Positions 8,801 through 17,776 of a stretch of DNA of 64,000 bases are shown here, piece after piece. Made by a program: the position numbers and the translations under genes. Every line of letters starts with the position of its first letter. Within the stretch, counting starts at the first letter, position 1. The notes beneath the pieces were generated by a model that was given only the letters and a program-made list of their open reading frames with translations, was not told the DNA's origin and ran no database searches. This stretch comes from an uncultured Crocinitomix sp. Its GTDB lineage: Bacteria; Bacteroidota; Bacteroidia; Flavobacteriales_D; Crocinitomicaceae. The stretch lies in contig CAKZON010000037.1 of assembly GCA_937136425.1 (NCBI GenBank), forward strand, positions 1 to 64,000, read 5' to 3'.

Positions 8801-9241
8801 ACTGGTGGTTTGTGTATAATTTTGACCATGATAAATGCTTGCAAGTTCTTCTTTGTATAGTAAGAATAAGTTAGCGTAAATGTGAATAATGGAATCATAT
8901 TCAAAGTCAAAAACCAACTTGTTTTGCAAGGCTAAATTCCATTTGTTATTTTGCTTGATGGTGGACCAATTTGTGTCAATCAGGTTTATGTCATCATAAA
9001 TGGGTTCTGTAATTACTCGGCCATCTGCTGCAATTATCCCTTTTTTTCCTCTGTAATCATATTCAAACTGGTTGGATGCTTTATGATATTCAATATAATC
9101 ATATTGATATTTTAAGATGAATTTCCCTGTGTTCTCTACCAAACCCCATTTCCCATTTTTAGCAACAGGAAAAAGATCATGCTGTCCAAAAGAATTGACA
9201 ATGGATAGAAGAAAACAAGCTATGATAAATACAGTCCGCAT
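5837..9241 (-). CDS. Exported WG-repeat protein
   Basis: A 1134-residue protein with a signal peptide (MRTVFIIACFLLSIVNSFGQ) and many copies of the WG-repeat theme (GKWGLVENTGKFILKYQYDYI near the N-terminus; later GFYGIYSKQGVLIIPLEYDRI and KWGVVDTAMNVIVPIEHQKV). WG repeats are beta-rich modules found mostly in exported Bacteroidota proteins; their role is thought to be binding, but it is not established. I start it at the ATG at 9241; a TTG one codon earlier is less likely. It follows the ZU5-like lipoprotein by 7 bases, so the two are very probably one transcript. There is no T9SS tail, so it likely stays periplasmic or surface-bound through a partner. Confidence 0.85.
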   Translation of the reverse strand: MRTVFIIACFLLSIVNSFGQHDLFPVAKNGKWGLVENTGKFILKYQYDYIEYHKASNQFEYDYRGKKGIIAADGRVITEPIYDDINLIDTNWSTIKQNNKWNLALQNKLVFDFEYDSIIHIYANLFLLYKEELASIYHGQNYTQTTSSFTHATVFDRNIIQGYYPDKQHALYSVNDLSQLAVSVDTLYSDIPNYALAETVDHTILIRLPEQKTIGDPMNNVDYQFGNLFLCTIANSPLLLHAKKEEYYELPNLDFIIAHDHPILTYVKDRKQGLWNLDLKRDIMLPKYEVTQFFGNEIMTGNFGRFGIFDLNGNAILPMQFESIDVHDNVYVVKQNGFYGIYSKQGVLIIPLEYDRIKVYDSNIKCYSKKAITVIKLADDGSIKSQKTYNDYMSISIEKEQKPRRRSSNLTFGSNEREDQLTNVNYEAFGWFRPVIKRQIKDSLIETRGLWGLKDTADSVVIRPQFMQIAIDAKQNLTKAYLRKRLNNYATNKPLMIKNGWTLALSDETFGFYHPHFYLVDNESRKFLTKKKLLSANLKDFENCYYSRAYNEQLFLLDPYGKTQWIGLQFYGNYKEDILRVCKEGKTVLTPSRTQFTATSTREFLRTTGAVEFKLSRLERYIEFEDASWYYINKDGKQLNDQPFQHAEEFKHGLAIVALNDKWGVVDTAMNVIVPIEHQKVKRIIINGKSYFEVSKRVKENYLYQKSTGTLSSTDISKLKHYHNGKWFAQKNGSKEWALVDTNLNAVTPYEFDFVYPFKDGYATIIIKGKKSIINSDGSSVLPFYKSKRIEPLGYKRYALVTSKGMTVINIMGDTLIAATNCKRVIESTADYLVYEERGRRLNILNFKSDIRTPKNSSILSYSLKDEVILVQKNGKKRLFSLITGKYISKPLVRISKIGEGTMIYRGNNGLLGFQNLQGDTLCQPQFKKLDPIRNGWAYCKNKRKRGIVNAHGKYLFDDNVFRVGKLDNNLTFTTRAGMGVINPQGKMIISPEYVKIESYNSSFYKATKRNTTCDLYTIEGKKLNDKSYKDIKAISANSLIVKHRGFDYLYNGVLNKSLSFQNIRPVSSDLYLLDENSHVGMYNSGGEIIVPLRYHKIEIVRDHLQVSFFNSFGYFDYNGKDLADPHYKAVIQP

Positions 9242-9248
9242 CAAGCAA

Positions 9249-10547
9249 TTATAGTGTTGCTAATACGTCTATTAAAGTGTTTTTGTCTTCGATTTTTTCG
9301 TCCAATACTTGCAGGTTAAAAGTGTGTCTTTTTTTACCGTAACAGTCTGAAAGGTCTTCTTTGCAAACTGCTATCTCATTGCCAGGTAAAACAGCAATTA
9401 ACTTCGCTTCCCCTTGTGCGTCAATTCCAAATGAATCCCATTTGTCTTTAGGGTAATTCACAACAAAATTGTCATCAGGATATACAAGAACTACCAGTGC
9501 TTCATCTTTGTTAGCCGTGCTTCCTTCGAAGTTAAAATCAGCAATAAGTTCAACGGGCTTTTCTACGCGGTGTATATAGTCGTAATTGTAGGTTCCAAAT
9601 CCTGAAATATTTACAGACCGGATAAAGGGTTTCTGAATGTTTTCCATGTTTTTGGCAACTTCAATTTTTTTAGATTCGAATTCCGCCATTGCAACATCTA
9701 AATCTTCTCCATCCAAAGCTGCAGTGCATTTGGTGGTGAAAGATTGTCTTTTGTTTTTCATGGTCATGTAATATTCATAAGCATTTTCGTTGGTGGGTTC
9801 TAATTCAAAATCAGTCCATTTTGTTTTTCCAACAAATGCATTTTGTCGCGGATCAAGACTGTCTTCACTACCTGTATATTCCCAAACAATTCCTGAAAAT
9901 AATTTCAATTCATCATAGTTAGATAAATCAAAATTAATATCCAATATAAAGGCATCTTCTGAAACCGGTTCTGGTTTTAATGGAACATATTTTTCTGGTT
10001 CAAAACGAGGATTGTTAGTAATAGGAGAGTCAGAGTGCTCATATGTCCAGTCTCCTGTGTTTTCATTTAATTCGTAAAAGTTGAAAGGCTCTTCTTCTCC
10101 TAGATCAGATGCTAAGTTCATAGCGATAGATTCACCATCTTTCACAAAAACGGGAGCATCATTACAAGTGCCGTTTAGACTAAACATACCGGCAGATTCA
10201 AAGCTATAAGATTCTCCTAAAGAATCATATGACATTGGAATTCCTGATGTAATTATGTCAGGAATAGAGTGGTATTGATTAAAAGTAATTGTTACTTCAT
10301 CAGTAATTGGTTCACCAGCTTCATTCACCAATGCATTTGCAGGAATTGTGAATTGACTTCCGTTATTTGTTTCTAAACTATTTTCTACTTTAGGATCTAT
10401 GTTAAAAACAGCATCATTAATAAAATCGCCTTCAAATGGCGGTTGTATGCAGGAAGTTTCAGTTGTCGTATCTGCTTCTCCTTGAGTATTTTCTCCGCTA
10501 CATGCAAAAATGAACGGAAGAATTAATATTGGAATGTATTTAAGCAT
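9249..10547 (-). CDS. Lipoprotein with ZU5-like domain
   Basis: A 432-residue lipoprotein; the lipobox is FIFACSG with Cys16. Residues about 55-170 form a domain with the pattern FTIPANALVNEAGEPITDEV, then SGIPM, then FESAGMF, then GDWTYE. The same pattern recurs in the LRR protein at 15185-17776. It resembles the ZU5 beta-sandwich fold, which is an inference from motif spacing. The remaining ~260 residues are not recognised but include Lys/Glu-rich helix-like stretches and a late CKEDLSDCYGKK disulphide candidate. It is the first gene of a two-gene unit with the WG-repeat protein, so the pair may form an envelope complex. Confidence 0.7.
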   Translation of the reverse strand: MLKYIPILILPFIFACSGENTQGEADTTTETSCIQPPFEGDFINDAVFNIDPKVENSLETNNGSQFTIPANALVNEAGEPITDEVTITFNQYHSIPDIITSGIPMSYDSLGESYSFESAGMFSLNGTCNDAPVFVKDGESIAMNLASDLGEEEPFNFYELNENTGDWTYEHSDSPITNNPRFEPEKYVPLKPEPVSEDAFILDINFDLSNYDELKLFSGIVWEYTGSEDSLDPRQNAFVGKTKWTDFELEPTNENAYEYYMTMKNKRQSFTTKCTAALDGEDLDVAMAEFESKKIEVAKNMENIQKPFIRSVNISGFGTYNYDYIHRVEKPVELIADFNFEGSTANKDEALVVLVYPDDNFVVNYPKDKWDSFGIDAQGEAKLIAVLPGNEIAVCKEDLSDCYGKKRHTFNLQVLDEKIEDKNTLIDVLATL

Positions 10548-10710
10548 ATTATAGGTTTTAGTAGTTATAAGACGTTTATAACTAATTTATTGTTACAAGC
10601 GTTCTATTTAAGTAATGTAACTTGAATAGAAAAGTAACATTTTTAATACTGAAATATGCAATAATTAACCGATTATCAGTCCGATATGGGGCAAACGCAC
10701 CATGTGCAAT

Positions 10711-11109
10711 TTATTCGATTCGTTCAAATTTTTGGAGACATGCCTCAATACAAGGAAAAGCAAGAATTAGTTTTCCTGATTTAAATGAATAATCAATGTC
10801 AAATAGACTTTCAGTCATACAAGCAGTGCCCGTAATTGTTTTCTCTTCAGAATCAAAAATACCACTAGATGGAAATTCTGATTCTCCATTAATGCTGCAA
10901 ATGTCCCCGTTGCAGGTAAAAGTGCCGTCATTTTTAAATTCTAGTGTTTTTTCACTTTCAATCGCCACATACTTACCGCTACCATCTCCCGGATCCATTA
11001 ATTGTTCAACTAATTGCCATTTTCCAACTAAGTCCTTGTCAAGTTTATTGTTTTTATTACAGCTGAAAACCATAAAGTTGACTAATATAAATGCTACGAG
11101 TAATCTCAT
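10711..11109 (-). CDS. Lipocalin-like lipoprotein
   Basis: A 132-residue lipoprotein with lipobox FMVFSCN (Cys17). The mature part opens with LVGKWQLVEQ and continues with LEFKNDGTFTCNGD, the signature of small lipocalin-like beta-barrel proteins common in Bacteroidota. Five cysteines lie in the mature region (for example CNGDIC and CIEAC), so disulphides are likely. It stands alone, with about 160 bases on each side. Ligand and function are unknown. Confidence 0.65.
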   Translation of the reverse strand: MRLLVAFILVNFMVFSCNKNNKLDKDLVGKWQLVEQLMDPGDGSGKYVAIESEKTLEFKNDGTFTCNGDICSINGESEFPSSGIFDSEEKTITGTACMTESLFDIDYSFKSGKLILAFPCIEACLQKFERIE

Positions 11110-11242
11110 AATTCAATTTGTTTATTTTATTGATGAATGCTCGCGGAGATGAGTTGCATTTTAGTGCTAATTATTTACAAAACTCATGAAAGATTCAAAA
11201 AAGGTATGAATTTTGAATATCTTTAAGACATAAAATTATAAA

Positions 11243-12322
11243 GTGATAAAAACAATATTCCTAATGCTAGCATTAACTGGTGTGGCCAGTTTCGCTCAAG
11301 ACAATACAGACGATTTAAAATTAGATTATAAAACAATGGAGAAGTTTGCAGCTTTGCCACTTCATTGTATCGAAACGGAATATCCGTATAAATTAGGTCA
11401 AGTAATCTCTAGTGATGAGGATTTACAATCGCCAAGTGAATTACACCCGATTTTTTACGGTTGTTTTGATTGGCATTCATCAGTTCACGGACATTGGTTA
11501 TTAGCGAAGACAATTGCCAAATTTCCAAATACGCAATTAAGCATAAAGGCAATGGACTTGTTTGATAAACAGTTTACACCTGAAAAAGTAGCGCAAGAAT
11601 TGGCCTATTTTGAACCTAAATTAAATAAGTCGTTTGAACGTACTTATGGTTGGGCATGGTTATTAAAATTACAAGCCGAGTTATCTCAATTGGGTGAGGA
11701 TGAAGAGCATGGTTGGAGTGCTGCATTGCAGCCACTAAGTGATTTAATTGTGGATAGTTATATGAAGTTTTTGCCAAAGTTGGTGTATCCAATTAGGGTG
11801 GGGGAGCATACGAATACTGCTTTTGGTTTGTCATTGGCAATTGATTATGCACGAACAGTTAAAAACGAAGAATTTGAAGAATTAATTATTCAACGCTCGA
11901 AAGATTTTTATTTGAAAGATGCTTCGTGTCCCTTAGGTTGGGAACCAAGTGGGTTTGATTTTATTTCACCTTGCTTGCAAGAAGCTGAGCTCATGTCTAA
12001 AGTTTTAGGCCCCGAAGAATATAAAAAATGGCTCAAAGGATTTTTACCACAATTGTTTGCCGTTGGCTTTGATTTAAAACCAGGACGTGTTGCAGATAGA
12101 ACAGATGGTAAGTTGGTGCATTTGGACGGTTTGAATTTTTCCCGTGCCTGGTGTTTATACAGTTTGGCGCAAGCTGTACCTGAACATAAAGAGGCTTGGT
12201 CAAATGTAGCAGATGTGCACATGCGTGCTTCAATGGATCAAGTTGCAGGTAGTGATTATATGGGAAGCCATTGGTTGGCTAGCTTCTTGGTTTATGCGCT
12301 AGAAACTCGTGAGGGGAATTAA
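11243..12322 (+). CDS. DUF2891 family exported protein
   Basis: A 359-residue protein with a signal peptide (MIKTIFLMLALTGVASFAQ) followed by the DUF2891 family pattern: HCIETEYPYKLG, then HPIFYGCFDWHSSVHGHW, and TYGWAWLLKLQAEL, HTNTAFGLSLAIDYA, and near the end GSHWLASFLVYAL. The family has an alpha/alpha-barrel-like composition and conserved His, Trp and Asp residues suggestive of a glycan-active or related enzyme, but no activity has been shown that I know of. Start is a GTG, chosen because it gives the signal peptide and no upstream in-frame ATG exists. It runs toward the YD-like gene, ending 33 bases from it. Confidence 0.8.
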   Translation: MIKTIFLMLALTGVASFAQDNTDDLKLDYKTMEKFAALPLHCIETEYPYKLGQVISSDEDLQSPSELHPIFYGCFDWHSSVHGHWLLAKTIAKFPNTQLSIKAMDLFDKQFTPEKVAQELAYFEPKLNKSFERTYGWAWLLKLQAELSQLGEDEEHGWSAALQPLSDLIVDSYMKFLPKLVYPIRVGEHTNTAFGLSLAIDYARTVKNEEFEELIIQRSKDFYLKDASCPLGWEPSGFDFISPCLQEAELMSKVLGPEEYKKWLKGFLPQLFAVGFDLKPGRVADRTDGKLVHLDGLNFSRAWCLYSLAQAVPEHKEAWSNVADVHMRASMDQVAGSDYMGSHWLASFLVYALETREGN

Positions 12323-12355
12323 TCTCGTAAAACAAGGGGCTAAGAATGGGGATGA

Positions 12356-13165
12356 TTATTTTTTGTTGCGATTCGTGATATAGTAATATTCTTTAATCCA
12401 CTCATTTTCTTTGTGCTTCTTTTTTACTTTTTCATAGTCTTCGCTAGAAACTTTGAAAGTTTTTAATTCACCATCTTCATGGGTGAAGAGTACATAGCTA
12501 AAATCCTCGAAATCGCCATTTTCTTTATAGAATATGTAGTTGATCTTTTCTAATTGATTATTGTCGTCATAGGTATAAGAATATCTAGATGACAATCCAT
12601 TTGGAGAGACAGAGGCTGCAACTGTGCGTACTCTTAATAATCCAGAACTTAAAAACGTTTCACTTCCAATTAATTCTTTATTACTATTGTATTGGTAGGT
12701 TGTGAGGTAAAGTAAATCTCCATTTCCGGAGTGCGTAGTTTGCTCATAAGGATCTCCGTCTTCATTGTACTTATATTTATTAATCTCAGTTAGTGTTTTG
12801 GTAGAATCGTAGGTGTAAACTGCATTGACGATTCCATCATCTCCGTATTCATAATTATAAAAATTATAATTTTTCAATGCCCTATAATGATCAACTCTAA
12901 CACCAGTCAAGTGTCCATATTTATTGTATTCATATTGGGCAAATCCTTCATGGTCTTTGTATTCAATGTACATGATGGTATCGGTAGGATAATACAAGAA
13001 AGTGGCAACACCTCCTTCAGAACTCGGGTACTCCTTAAATGTGATAGATTCAATTAAGTTTTTGTCATTGTAAGTAGTGTCTCCATAATCCTGAACAAAG
13101 TCTTGCAGTTGTGCAAAACCAGAACAGCAATATGAGAGAAGTAGGGCGCAAATTAGATTTTTCAT
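12356..13165 (-). CDS. Exported protein with YD/RHS-like repeats
   Basis: A 269-residue protein with a signal peptide (MKNLICALLLSYCCSGFAQ). The mature part contains repeated strand-turn units of the form Y-x-Y-(5)-G-x-(L/I), for example YEYNKYGHLTGVRV, YKYNEDGDPYEQT and YQYNSNKELIGSE, which recall YD repeats of RHS-type proteins but are fewer and looser. No toxin domain, T9SS tail or lipobox is present. Likely a small periplasmic or surface beta protein of unknown role. Confidence 0.6.
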   Translation of the reverse strand: MKNLICALLLSYCCSGFAQLQDFVQDYGDTTYNDKNLIESITFKEYPSSEGGVATFLYYPTDTIMYIEYKDHEGFAQYEYNKYGHLTGVRVDHYRALKNYNFYNYEYGDDGIVNAVYTYDSTKTLTEINKYKYNEDGDPYEQTTHSGNGDLLYLTTYQYNSNKELIGSETFLSSGLLRVRTVAASVSPNGLSSRYSYTYDDNNQLEKINYIFYKENGDFEDFSYVLFTHEDGELKTFKVSSEDYEKVKKKHKENEWIKEYYYITNRNKK

Positions 13166-13257
13166 ATTTTAAAAATAAATAAAAACAGAAAGGAATAGCT
13201 CCTATTTCAAACTAAGTGGCTAAAAATACGGTGATCACCTTAGGCGAGGTGGCAATT

Positions 13258-14886
13258 TTACCCTAACGCTTTCAAGCTCTCCATTTTATTACGCTCCAAA
13301 AACGCATCAATGGTTTCAAAATGTTCAATAACGCGCTTGTCTTTAAATTCAAATACTTTTTGCGATAAGCCTCTTAAAAAGTCACGATCGTGCGAAACTA
13401 GGATTAAAGTGCCTTCGAATTCGAGCAAGGCTTCTTTTAAAACCTCTTTTGATTTAATGTCTAAGTGGTTAGTAGGCTCATCCAAAATCAACAAATTAAC
13501 AGGTTCTAATAAAAGCTTAACCATGGCTAAACGGGTACGTTCTCCACCTGATAATACGCCAACCTTTTTGTCAATATTATCGCCGCTAAACATGAAGCGG
13601 CCTAAAATATTTTTTATTTGCGTTCTAATATCTCCTTTTGCTACAATGTCAACTGTTTGGAAAACCGTTAAATCAGGATCCATTAAAGCAGCTTGGTTTT
13701 GAGCGAAATAACCGACTTTTGCATTGTGTCCTAATTCGCAGGTTCCTTCAAAGTCGATTTCACCCATTATAGCTTTAATCATGGTTGATTTTCCTTCTCC
13801 ATTACGTCCTACAAATGAAACTTTTTCACCACGAGAAATTGAAAGGCTGGCATCTTTAAAAACTACATGATCATCATACGATTTAGATAATTCCATGGCA
13901 GTTACAGGATAGTCACCTGAGCGTGGAGCAGGAGGGAAGCGAAGTTTTAACGAAGCATTATCTATTTCATCAATTTCTATAATAGTGAGCTTTTCTAACA
14001 TGCGTTCACGTGAATTTACCTGGTTGGTTTTAGAATAAGTTCCTCTAAATCGTTCGATAAACGCCTTGTTGTCTGCAATCATTTTTTGCTGCTCTTGGTA
14101 GGCTTTGATTTGGCCTGCACGGCGCTCTTGTCGTAATTGTAAGTAATGGCTATAATTGGCTTTGTAATCATAGATTTTACCCATTGTTACTTCAATTGTG
14201 CGGTTAGTAATGGCGTCAATAAAAGCAACATCATGCGAAATTACAATAACAGCATTCGCCTTATTAGTCAAAAAATCTTCTAACCAAATTACAGATTCAA
14301 TATCTAGGTGATTGGTAGGCTCATCTAATAGAATTAAATCAGGTTTTTGTAATAGGATTTTGGCTAACTCAATTCTCATTCGCCAACCTCCGCTAAATTC
14401 GCTAGTAAGTTGGGTGAAATTTTCACGTTTAAATCCTAGCCCTAGTAATGCTTTTTCAACCTCGGCATCAAAATTAACTTCCTCAATGGCGTAGAACTTC
14501 TCGCCAATTTCTGTGACTTTCTCAATGATAGACATGTACTCGGCTGATTCGTAATCTGTCCGTGTTTCTAATTGTTTATTGAGTGCATCCATTTCGGCTT
14601 GCATTTCAAAAATATGTCCAAAAGCTTTTGCTGTTTCGTCAAAAACAGTGCTATCATCTTCTGTTAATAAATGCTGTGGTAGGTAGGCTATAACAGTATC
14701 CTCTGGTGCGCGCACATGTCCGCGTGTTGGCTTGTTCACTCCAGCAATAATTTTCATCATAGTGGATTTTCCAGCACCATTTTTTCCCATGAGGGCAATT
14801 TTATCATTTTCATTGATTGAAAATGAAACATCACTGAATAAGGTTGAACCACTAAATTCTACTGCTATACTGTCTACCGAAATCAT
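13258..14886 (-). CDS. ABC-F family ATPase (ribosome-associated)
   Basis: A 542-residue protein with two ABC ATPase domains and no membrane segment. Domain 1: Walker A GKNGAGKS (about 35-42), signature SGGWRMR, Walker B LILLDEPTNHLD. Domain 2: Walker A GRNGEGKS, signature SGGERTR, Walker B LLILDEPTNHLD. Between them a charged linker (about 245-320, with YSHYLQLRQERR) corresponds to the P-site tRNA interaction motif that ABC-F proteins insert into the ribosome. By overall form it is closest to the YbiT/Uup-like housekeeping group; antibiotic-protection members look similar, so that cannot be excluded by eye. It stands alone with its own promoter. Confidence 0.9.
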   Translation of the reverse strand: MISVDSIAVEFSGSTLFSDVSFSINENDKIALMGKNGAGKSTMMKIIAGVNKPTRGHVRAPEDTVIAYLPQHLLTEDDSTVFDETAKAFGHIFEMQAEMDALNKQLETRTDYESAEYMSIIEKVTEIGEKFYAIEEVNFDAEVEKALLGLGFKRENFTQLTSEFSGGWRMRIELAKILLQKPDLILLDEPTNHLDIESVIWLEDFLTNKANAVIVISHDVAFIDAITNRTIEVTMGKIYDYKANYSHYLQLRQERRAGQIKAYQEQQKMIADNKAFIERFRGTYSKTNQVNSRERMLEKLTIIEIDEIDNASLKLRFPPAPRSGDYPVTAMELSKSYDDHVVFKDASLSISRGEKVSFVGRNGEGKSTMIKAIMGEIDFEGTCELGHNAKVGYFAQNQAALMDPDLTVFQTVDIVAKGDIRTQIKNILGRFMFSGDNIDKKVGVLSGGERTRLAMVKLLLEPVNLLILDEPTNHLDIKSKEVLKEALLEFEGTLILVSHDRDFLRGLSQKVFEFKDKRVIEHFETIDAFLERNKMESLKALG

Positions 14887-14904
14887 ACAAATTATTTAAG
14901 GGTG

Positions 14905-14912
14905 CAAAGCTA
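14905..14912 (-). promoter_or_regulatory. Putative -7 promoter element of the ABC-F gene
   Basis: Read on the minus strand this is TAGCTTTG, a match to TAnnTTTG, 18 bases before the ABC-F start codon. No convincing -33 element is seen. Confidence 0.5.
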
Positions 14913-15184
14913 AAAAAGATAAGGGATGTTTCTCCTGATTTTTTGTTTTGCTATGCTTTTTTTGTGAAAATTAAAATGGTGTAAATAGCGAAAACTTTTT
15001 CCCAGTGAATAAAAGTAACAATTCGTTATCTGAATCGTTTTATAGGCACAAGGTTACTTTCTAAACTCAAAGAACATTAAAAAATATACCTGCCTAAAGG
15101 TTGACTATTATTTGGTTATCGTTAATGAAGTCAATGCTGTATGGTATGATTGTTGTTACAAAATAAGAACCTAAAATACCTGAA

Positions 15185-17776
15185 ATGATGAGAGTCTCTT
15201 TATTGTTGATAACGCTGTTAATATGCGTTACAAATTCCTTTGCATTAAAAATTACTGATCGATCGCAAATAAAAGGTCAAGAATTGGAAATTACCGAAAT
15301 TGATCTTTCAAATATGGGCTTGAGTAAGTTTCCAATGGAGATTTTGAAGTGCGAAAATTTAGAGTCCTTAAAGCTTTCAGATAATGGTATCTTCAAAATT
15401 CCTAAAGAATTAGGGGAGTTAAATCATCTTGTTAGAATTGACTTGTCTGGAAACCAGGGGTTGAGTTATAATGATATGGAAGAAATGCTAGCTACTGCAG
15501 AATTTCAGTTAGTGGAGCTTAATCTTGAAAATTGCGAAATAGGAAGTTTACCTTATGAAATTGGGAGGCAAAAAGGATTGAAGAAGTTAAATATTGCAGG
15601 CAATTTATTAAATAATTTGCCTTATTCAGTAGTTCAATTATCTAAGCTTGAAGATTTGGATGTGTCTAATAACCGTATTGAAGATATGAGTTGGCAAGTG
15701 CATCAATGGTGGAATCTTAAAAGGTTGAATGTTTCTGATAATACTGGATTAAAAACAACAGAACTGCTATTTTCTTTGAGTGTGTTTAAACCAATGGAAA
15801 AGTTGGTCATCAGCCATGTTGATTTTTTTCCTAAAGAATTTGCTGATTTCGATATTGCTGAGCTAGAGGTTAGAAATTCAAATGTAAAAAATTTCCCGCG
15901 TGGAGATGAATCTACGCAAATTAAAAGCCTGAGTTTTGTAAACTGTCGTTTTAAAAATACAGAGCAAATAGTCAAAGTTATAAACGAGCGCGTTTCACCA
16001 GAGTTTCTATCTGTTCAATATGCGCAACCTAATGAGTTAATTCCTTTTTTAAAGGTAGAGGTTGATAGTATTGATATTCGAAATAATAATATTTCAAATA
16101 TTAGTGCTTTAGCTACAATAAAGAAATTAGAGTGGGTAGACGCTCGCGGTAATCGAATTGCTGCTGAATCTGTTCAGCAATTGAAAGAAGCTCGTCCTGA
16201 AATAACATTGTTTTTAGAAGATCCAATTGAAAAAAATGTTGGTGTTGCACCGCCAATTGAAAAATTTATTCAAGAACCAATTACAAGACGTATACAAGGA
16301 GATGAAGGAGCAAATGTACGAATGGGGAATACTAGTTTTGATTTTCCTGCTAACTCCTTTATAACAGAGGATGGGGAACCTTTTACAGGTGAGGTTGAAT
16401 TGTCTTACAGTGAATATTTTACTCCAGAAGAAATTTTATTGTCTGGGATAACCATGACGCTTGAAGAGGATGGAGAGATTAAACCATTTACTTCTGCTGG
16501 AATGTTTGATATTAATGCTACGGATAAAAAGGGAAATGAACTTTACCTTAATCCTAATGTTGAGGTGCCTGTGGAAATGATAAGTTTAAATGCAGATGCA
16601 GAAATGAATGTGTATAGCCTTAATGCGCAAGGAGAATGGGATTACGTTGGTAAGGATGAAATTCAAGAGCCTTTTAAAATGGATATGTCTAAAATTGATT
16701 CAGCTGCAAATGCGAGGTTTTTAGATTTTAAAAGAAGTGATGTTGTTTTAATGCGGAACAGATTTGTGCCCGTTGTGAAAAACAATGGAAGGCAAAAAAC
16801 ATTCGAGTTTAAGTTTAATGAGTTAATTACGGAGGCTCGATCTAAGAATGTTATTTATACAGGTGGAGGTATTGATGTAAAAAGAAATGACATTTTAGAG
16901 TCATACATTGCTAGAACAACATTTCTTTATGATGGGGATGTGGATAGCATTGATTTTTATAAAAAATGGCTGAAGAAGGTCCGTAAAGAGTCTAATAAGT
17001 CATATGGTCGGTTGCGCTATAAAGGGCAATTTGTTTACAAACCAAATAATTTTAAGTGGGGCATAAATTATATTAAAGATCTTTCATTAAATGTAAAGGA
17101 AGGAGAAGATCGTATTCAATTAAAGTTTCTCTATAAAGATTCTTTGGTTGCTATACCAGTGGTGTTAAAGTCAAATTATGCAAATCCTAAATCGCGAATG
17201 AAAACATGGTCGAAATATTTTGCCCGCTATAACAGGATTGAACGTAAACGTGCTAAAGAGTTTAATAAGTTGAATCGAGAGTTGGACAAGGTATTGCGTA
17301 AACAAGAGGATGAAATTAAAAATAGAGCACGAGATATGGAGGTTGCGCGCCAATTAGAGATGAATGGACGCGAAAGCTTTACAATTCAGCAAGTAGATAG
17401 AGGAAGCTTTATTCGAAACTTTGCATTGGCAGCAATGGGGAAAACTAACTTGGATCACGTTTTTTCAGTGCCTAGACCAGCTATGATGCCGAGAGATTTT
17501 GTGGCCGATAATGGAGAGAAGATTAAAGAAAAAATTGAACGTATAATGGTAGTTGATTTTGATTTTAATAGCGTTGTAAGCTATGGCAATATAAAGGATG
17601 TATATTTTAATCAAGGAGGCAGAAGTGCGATAGTAGTGTTTTTTACAGGAGCAATTGTTGGAATTTATAATACAGCTAGAAAAAAGTTTATCGATAAAAG
17701 AGAAACTCTTCAGCTGAGAATGACAGATTTGGAGAGTACAACCCGAGAAGACTTTATAAACGACTTGCGTCAGTGA
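15185..17776 (+). CDS. Exported leucine-rich-repeat protein with ZU5-like domain
   Basis: An 863-residue protein. Signal peptide (about 1-20), then leucine-rich repeats of the bacterial LxxLxLxxNxL type (about 40-345; for example LKKLNIAGNLLNNLP and LEDLDVSNNRIEDM), then a ZU5-like domain (about 370-490) with FDFPANSF, SGITM, FTSAGMF and GEWDYVG, matching the lipoprotein at 9249-10547. The C-terminal ~370 residues are basic and probably partly coiled (RIERKRAKEFNKLNRELDKV), with one hydrophobic stretch near 816-834. No T9SS tail. The next gene starts within its stop codon, so the two are translationally coupled. Role unknown; the architecture suggests surface or periplasmic binding. Confidence 0.78.
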   Translation: MMRVSLLLITLLICVTNSFALKITDRSQIKGQELEITEIDLSNMGLSKFPMEILKCENLESLKLSDNGIFKIPKELGELNHLVRIDLSGNQGLSYNDMEEMLATAEFQLVELNLENCEIGSLPYEIGRQKGLKKLNIAGNLLNNLPYSVVQLSKLEDLDVSNNRIEDMSWQVHQWWNLKRLNVSDNTGLKTTELLFSLSVFKPMEKLVISHVDFFPKEFADFDIAELEVRNSNVKNFPRGDESTQIKSLSFVNCRFKNTEQIVKVINERVSPEFLSVQYAQPNELIPFLKVEVDSIDIRNNNISNISALATIKKLEWVDARGNRIAAESVQQLKEARPEITLFLEDPIEKNVGVAPPIEKFIQEPITRRIQGDEGANVRMGNTSFDFPANSFITEDGEPFTGEVELSYSEYFTPEEILLSGITMTLEEDGEIKPFTSAGMFDINATDKKGNELYLNPNVEVPVEMISLNADAEMNVYSLNAQGEWDYVGKDEIQEPFKMDMSKIDSAANARFLDFKRSDVVLMRNRFVPVVKNNGRQKTFEFKFNELITEARSKNVIYTGGGIDVKRNDILESYIARTTFLYDGDVDSIDFYKKWLKKVRKESNKSYGRLRYKGQFVYKPNNFKWGINYIKDLSLNVKEGEDRIQLKFLYKDSLVAIPVVLKSNYANPKSRMKTWSKYFARYNRIERKRAKEFNKLNRELDKVLRKQEDEIKNRARDMEVARQLEMNGRESFTIQQVDRGSFIRNFALAAMGKTNLDHVFSVPRPAMMPRDFVADNGEKIKEKIERIMVVDFDFNSVVSYGNIKDVYFNQGGRSAIVVFFTGAIVGIYNTARKKFIDKRETLQLRMTDLESTTREDFINDLRQ

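Noticed and set aside
13230..13239. Perfect palindrome GGTGATCACC between the YD-like and ABC-F genes.
   Set aside because: Only 10 bases with no loop and no repeat elsewhere that I saw; too short to call an operator and expected by chance in 64 kb.
13258..14886. ABC-F protein as an antibiotic-resistance factor.
   Set aside because: The linker and overall form fit housekeeping YbiT/Uup-like members and the gene sits alone in backbone context; nothing points to transfer or resistance.
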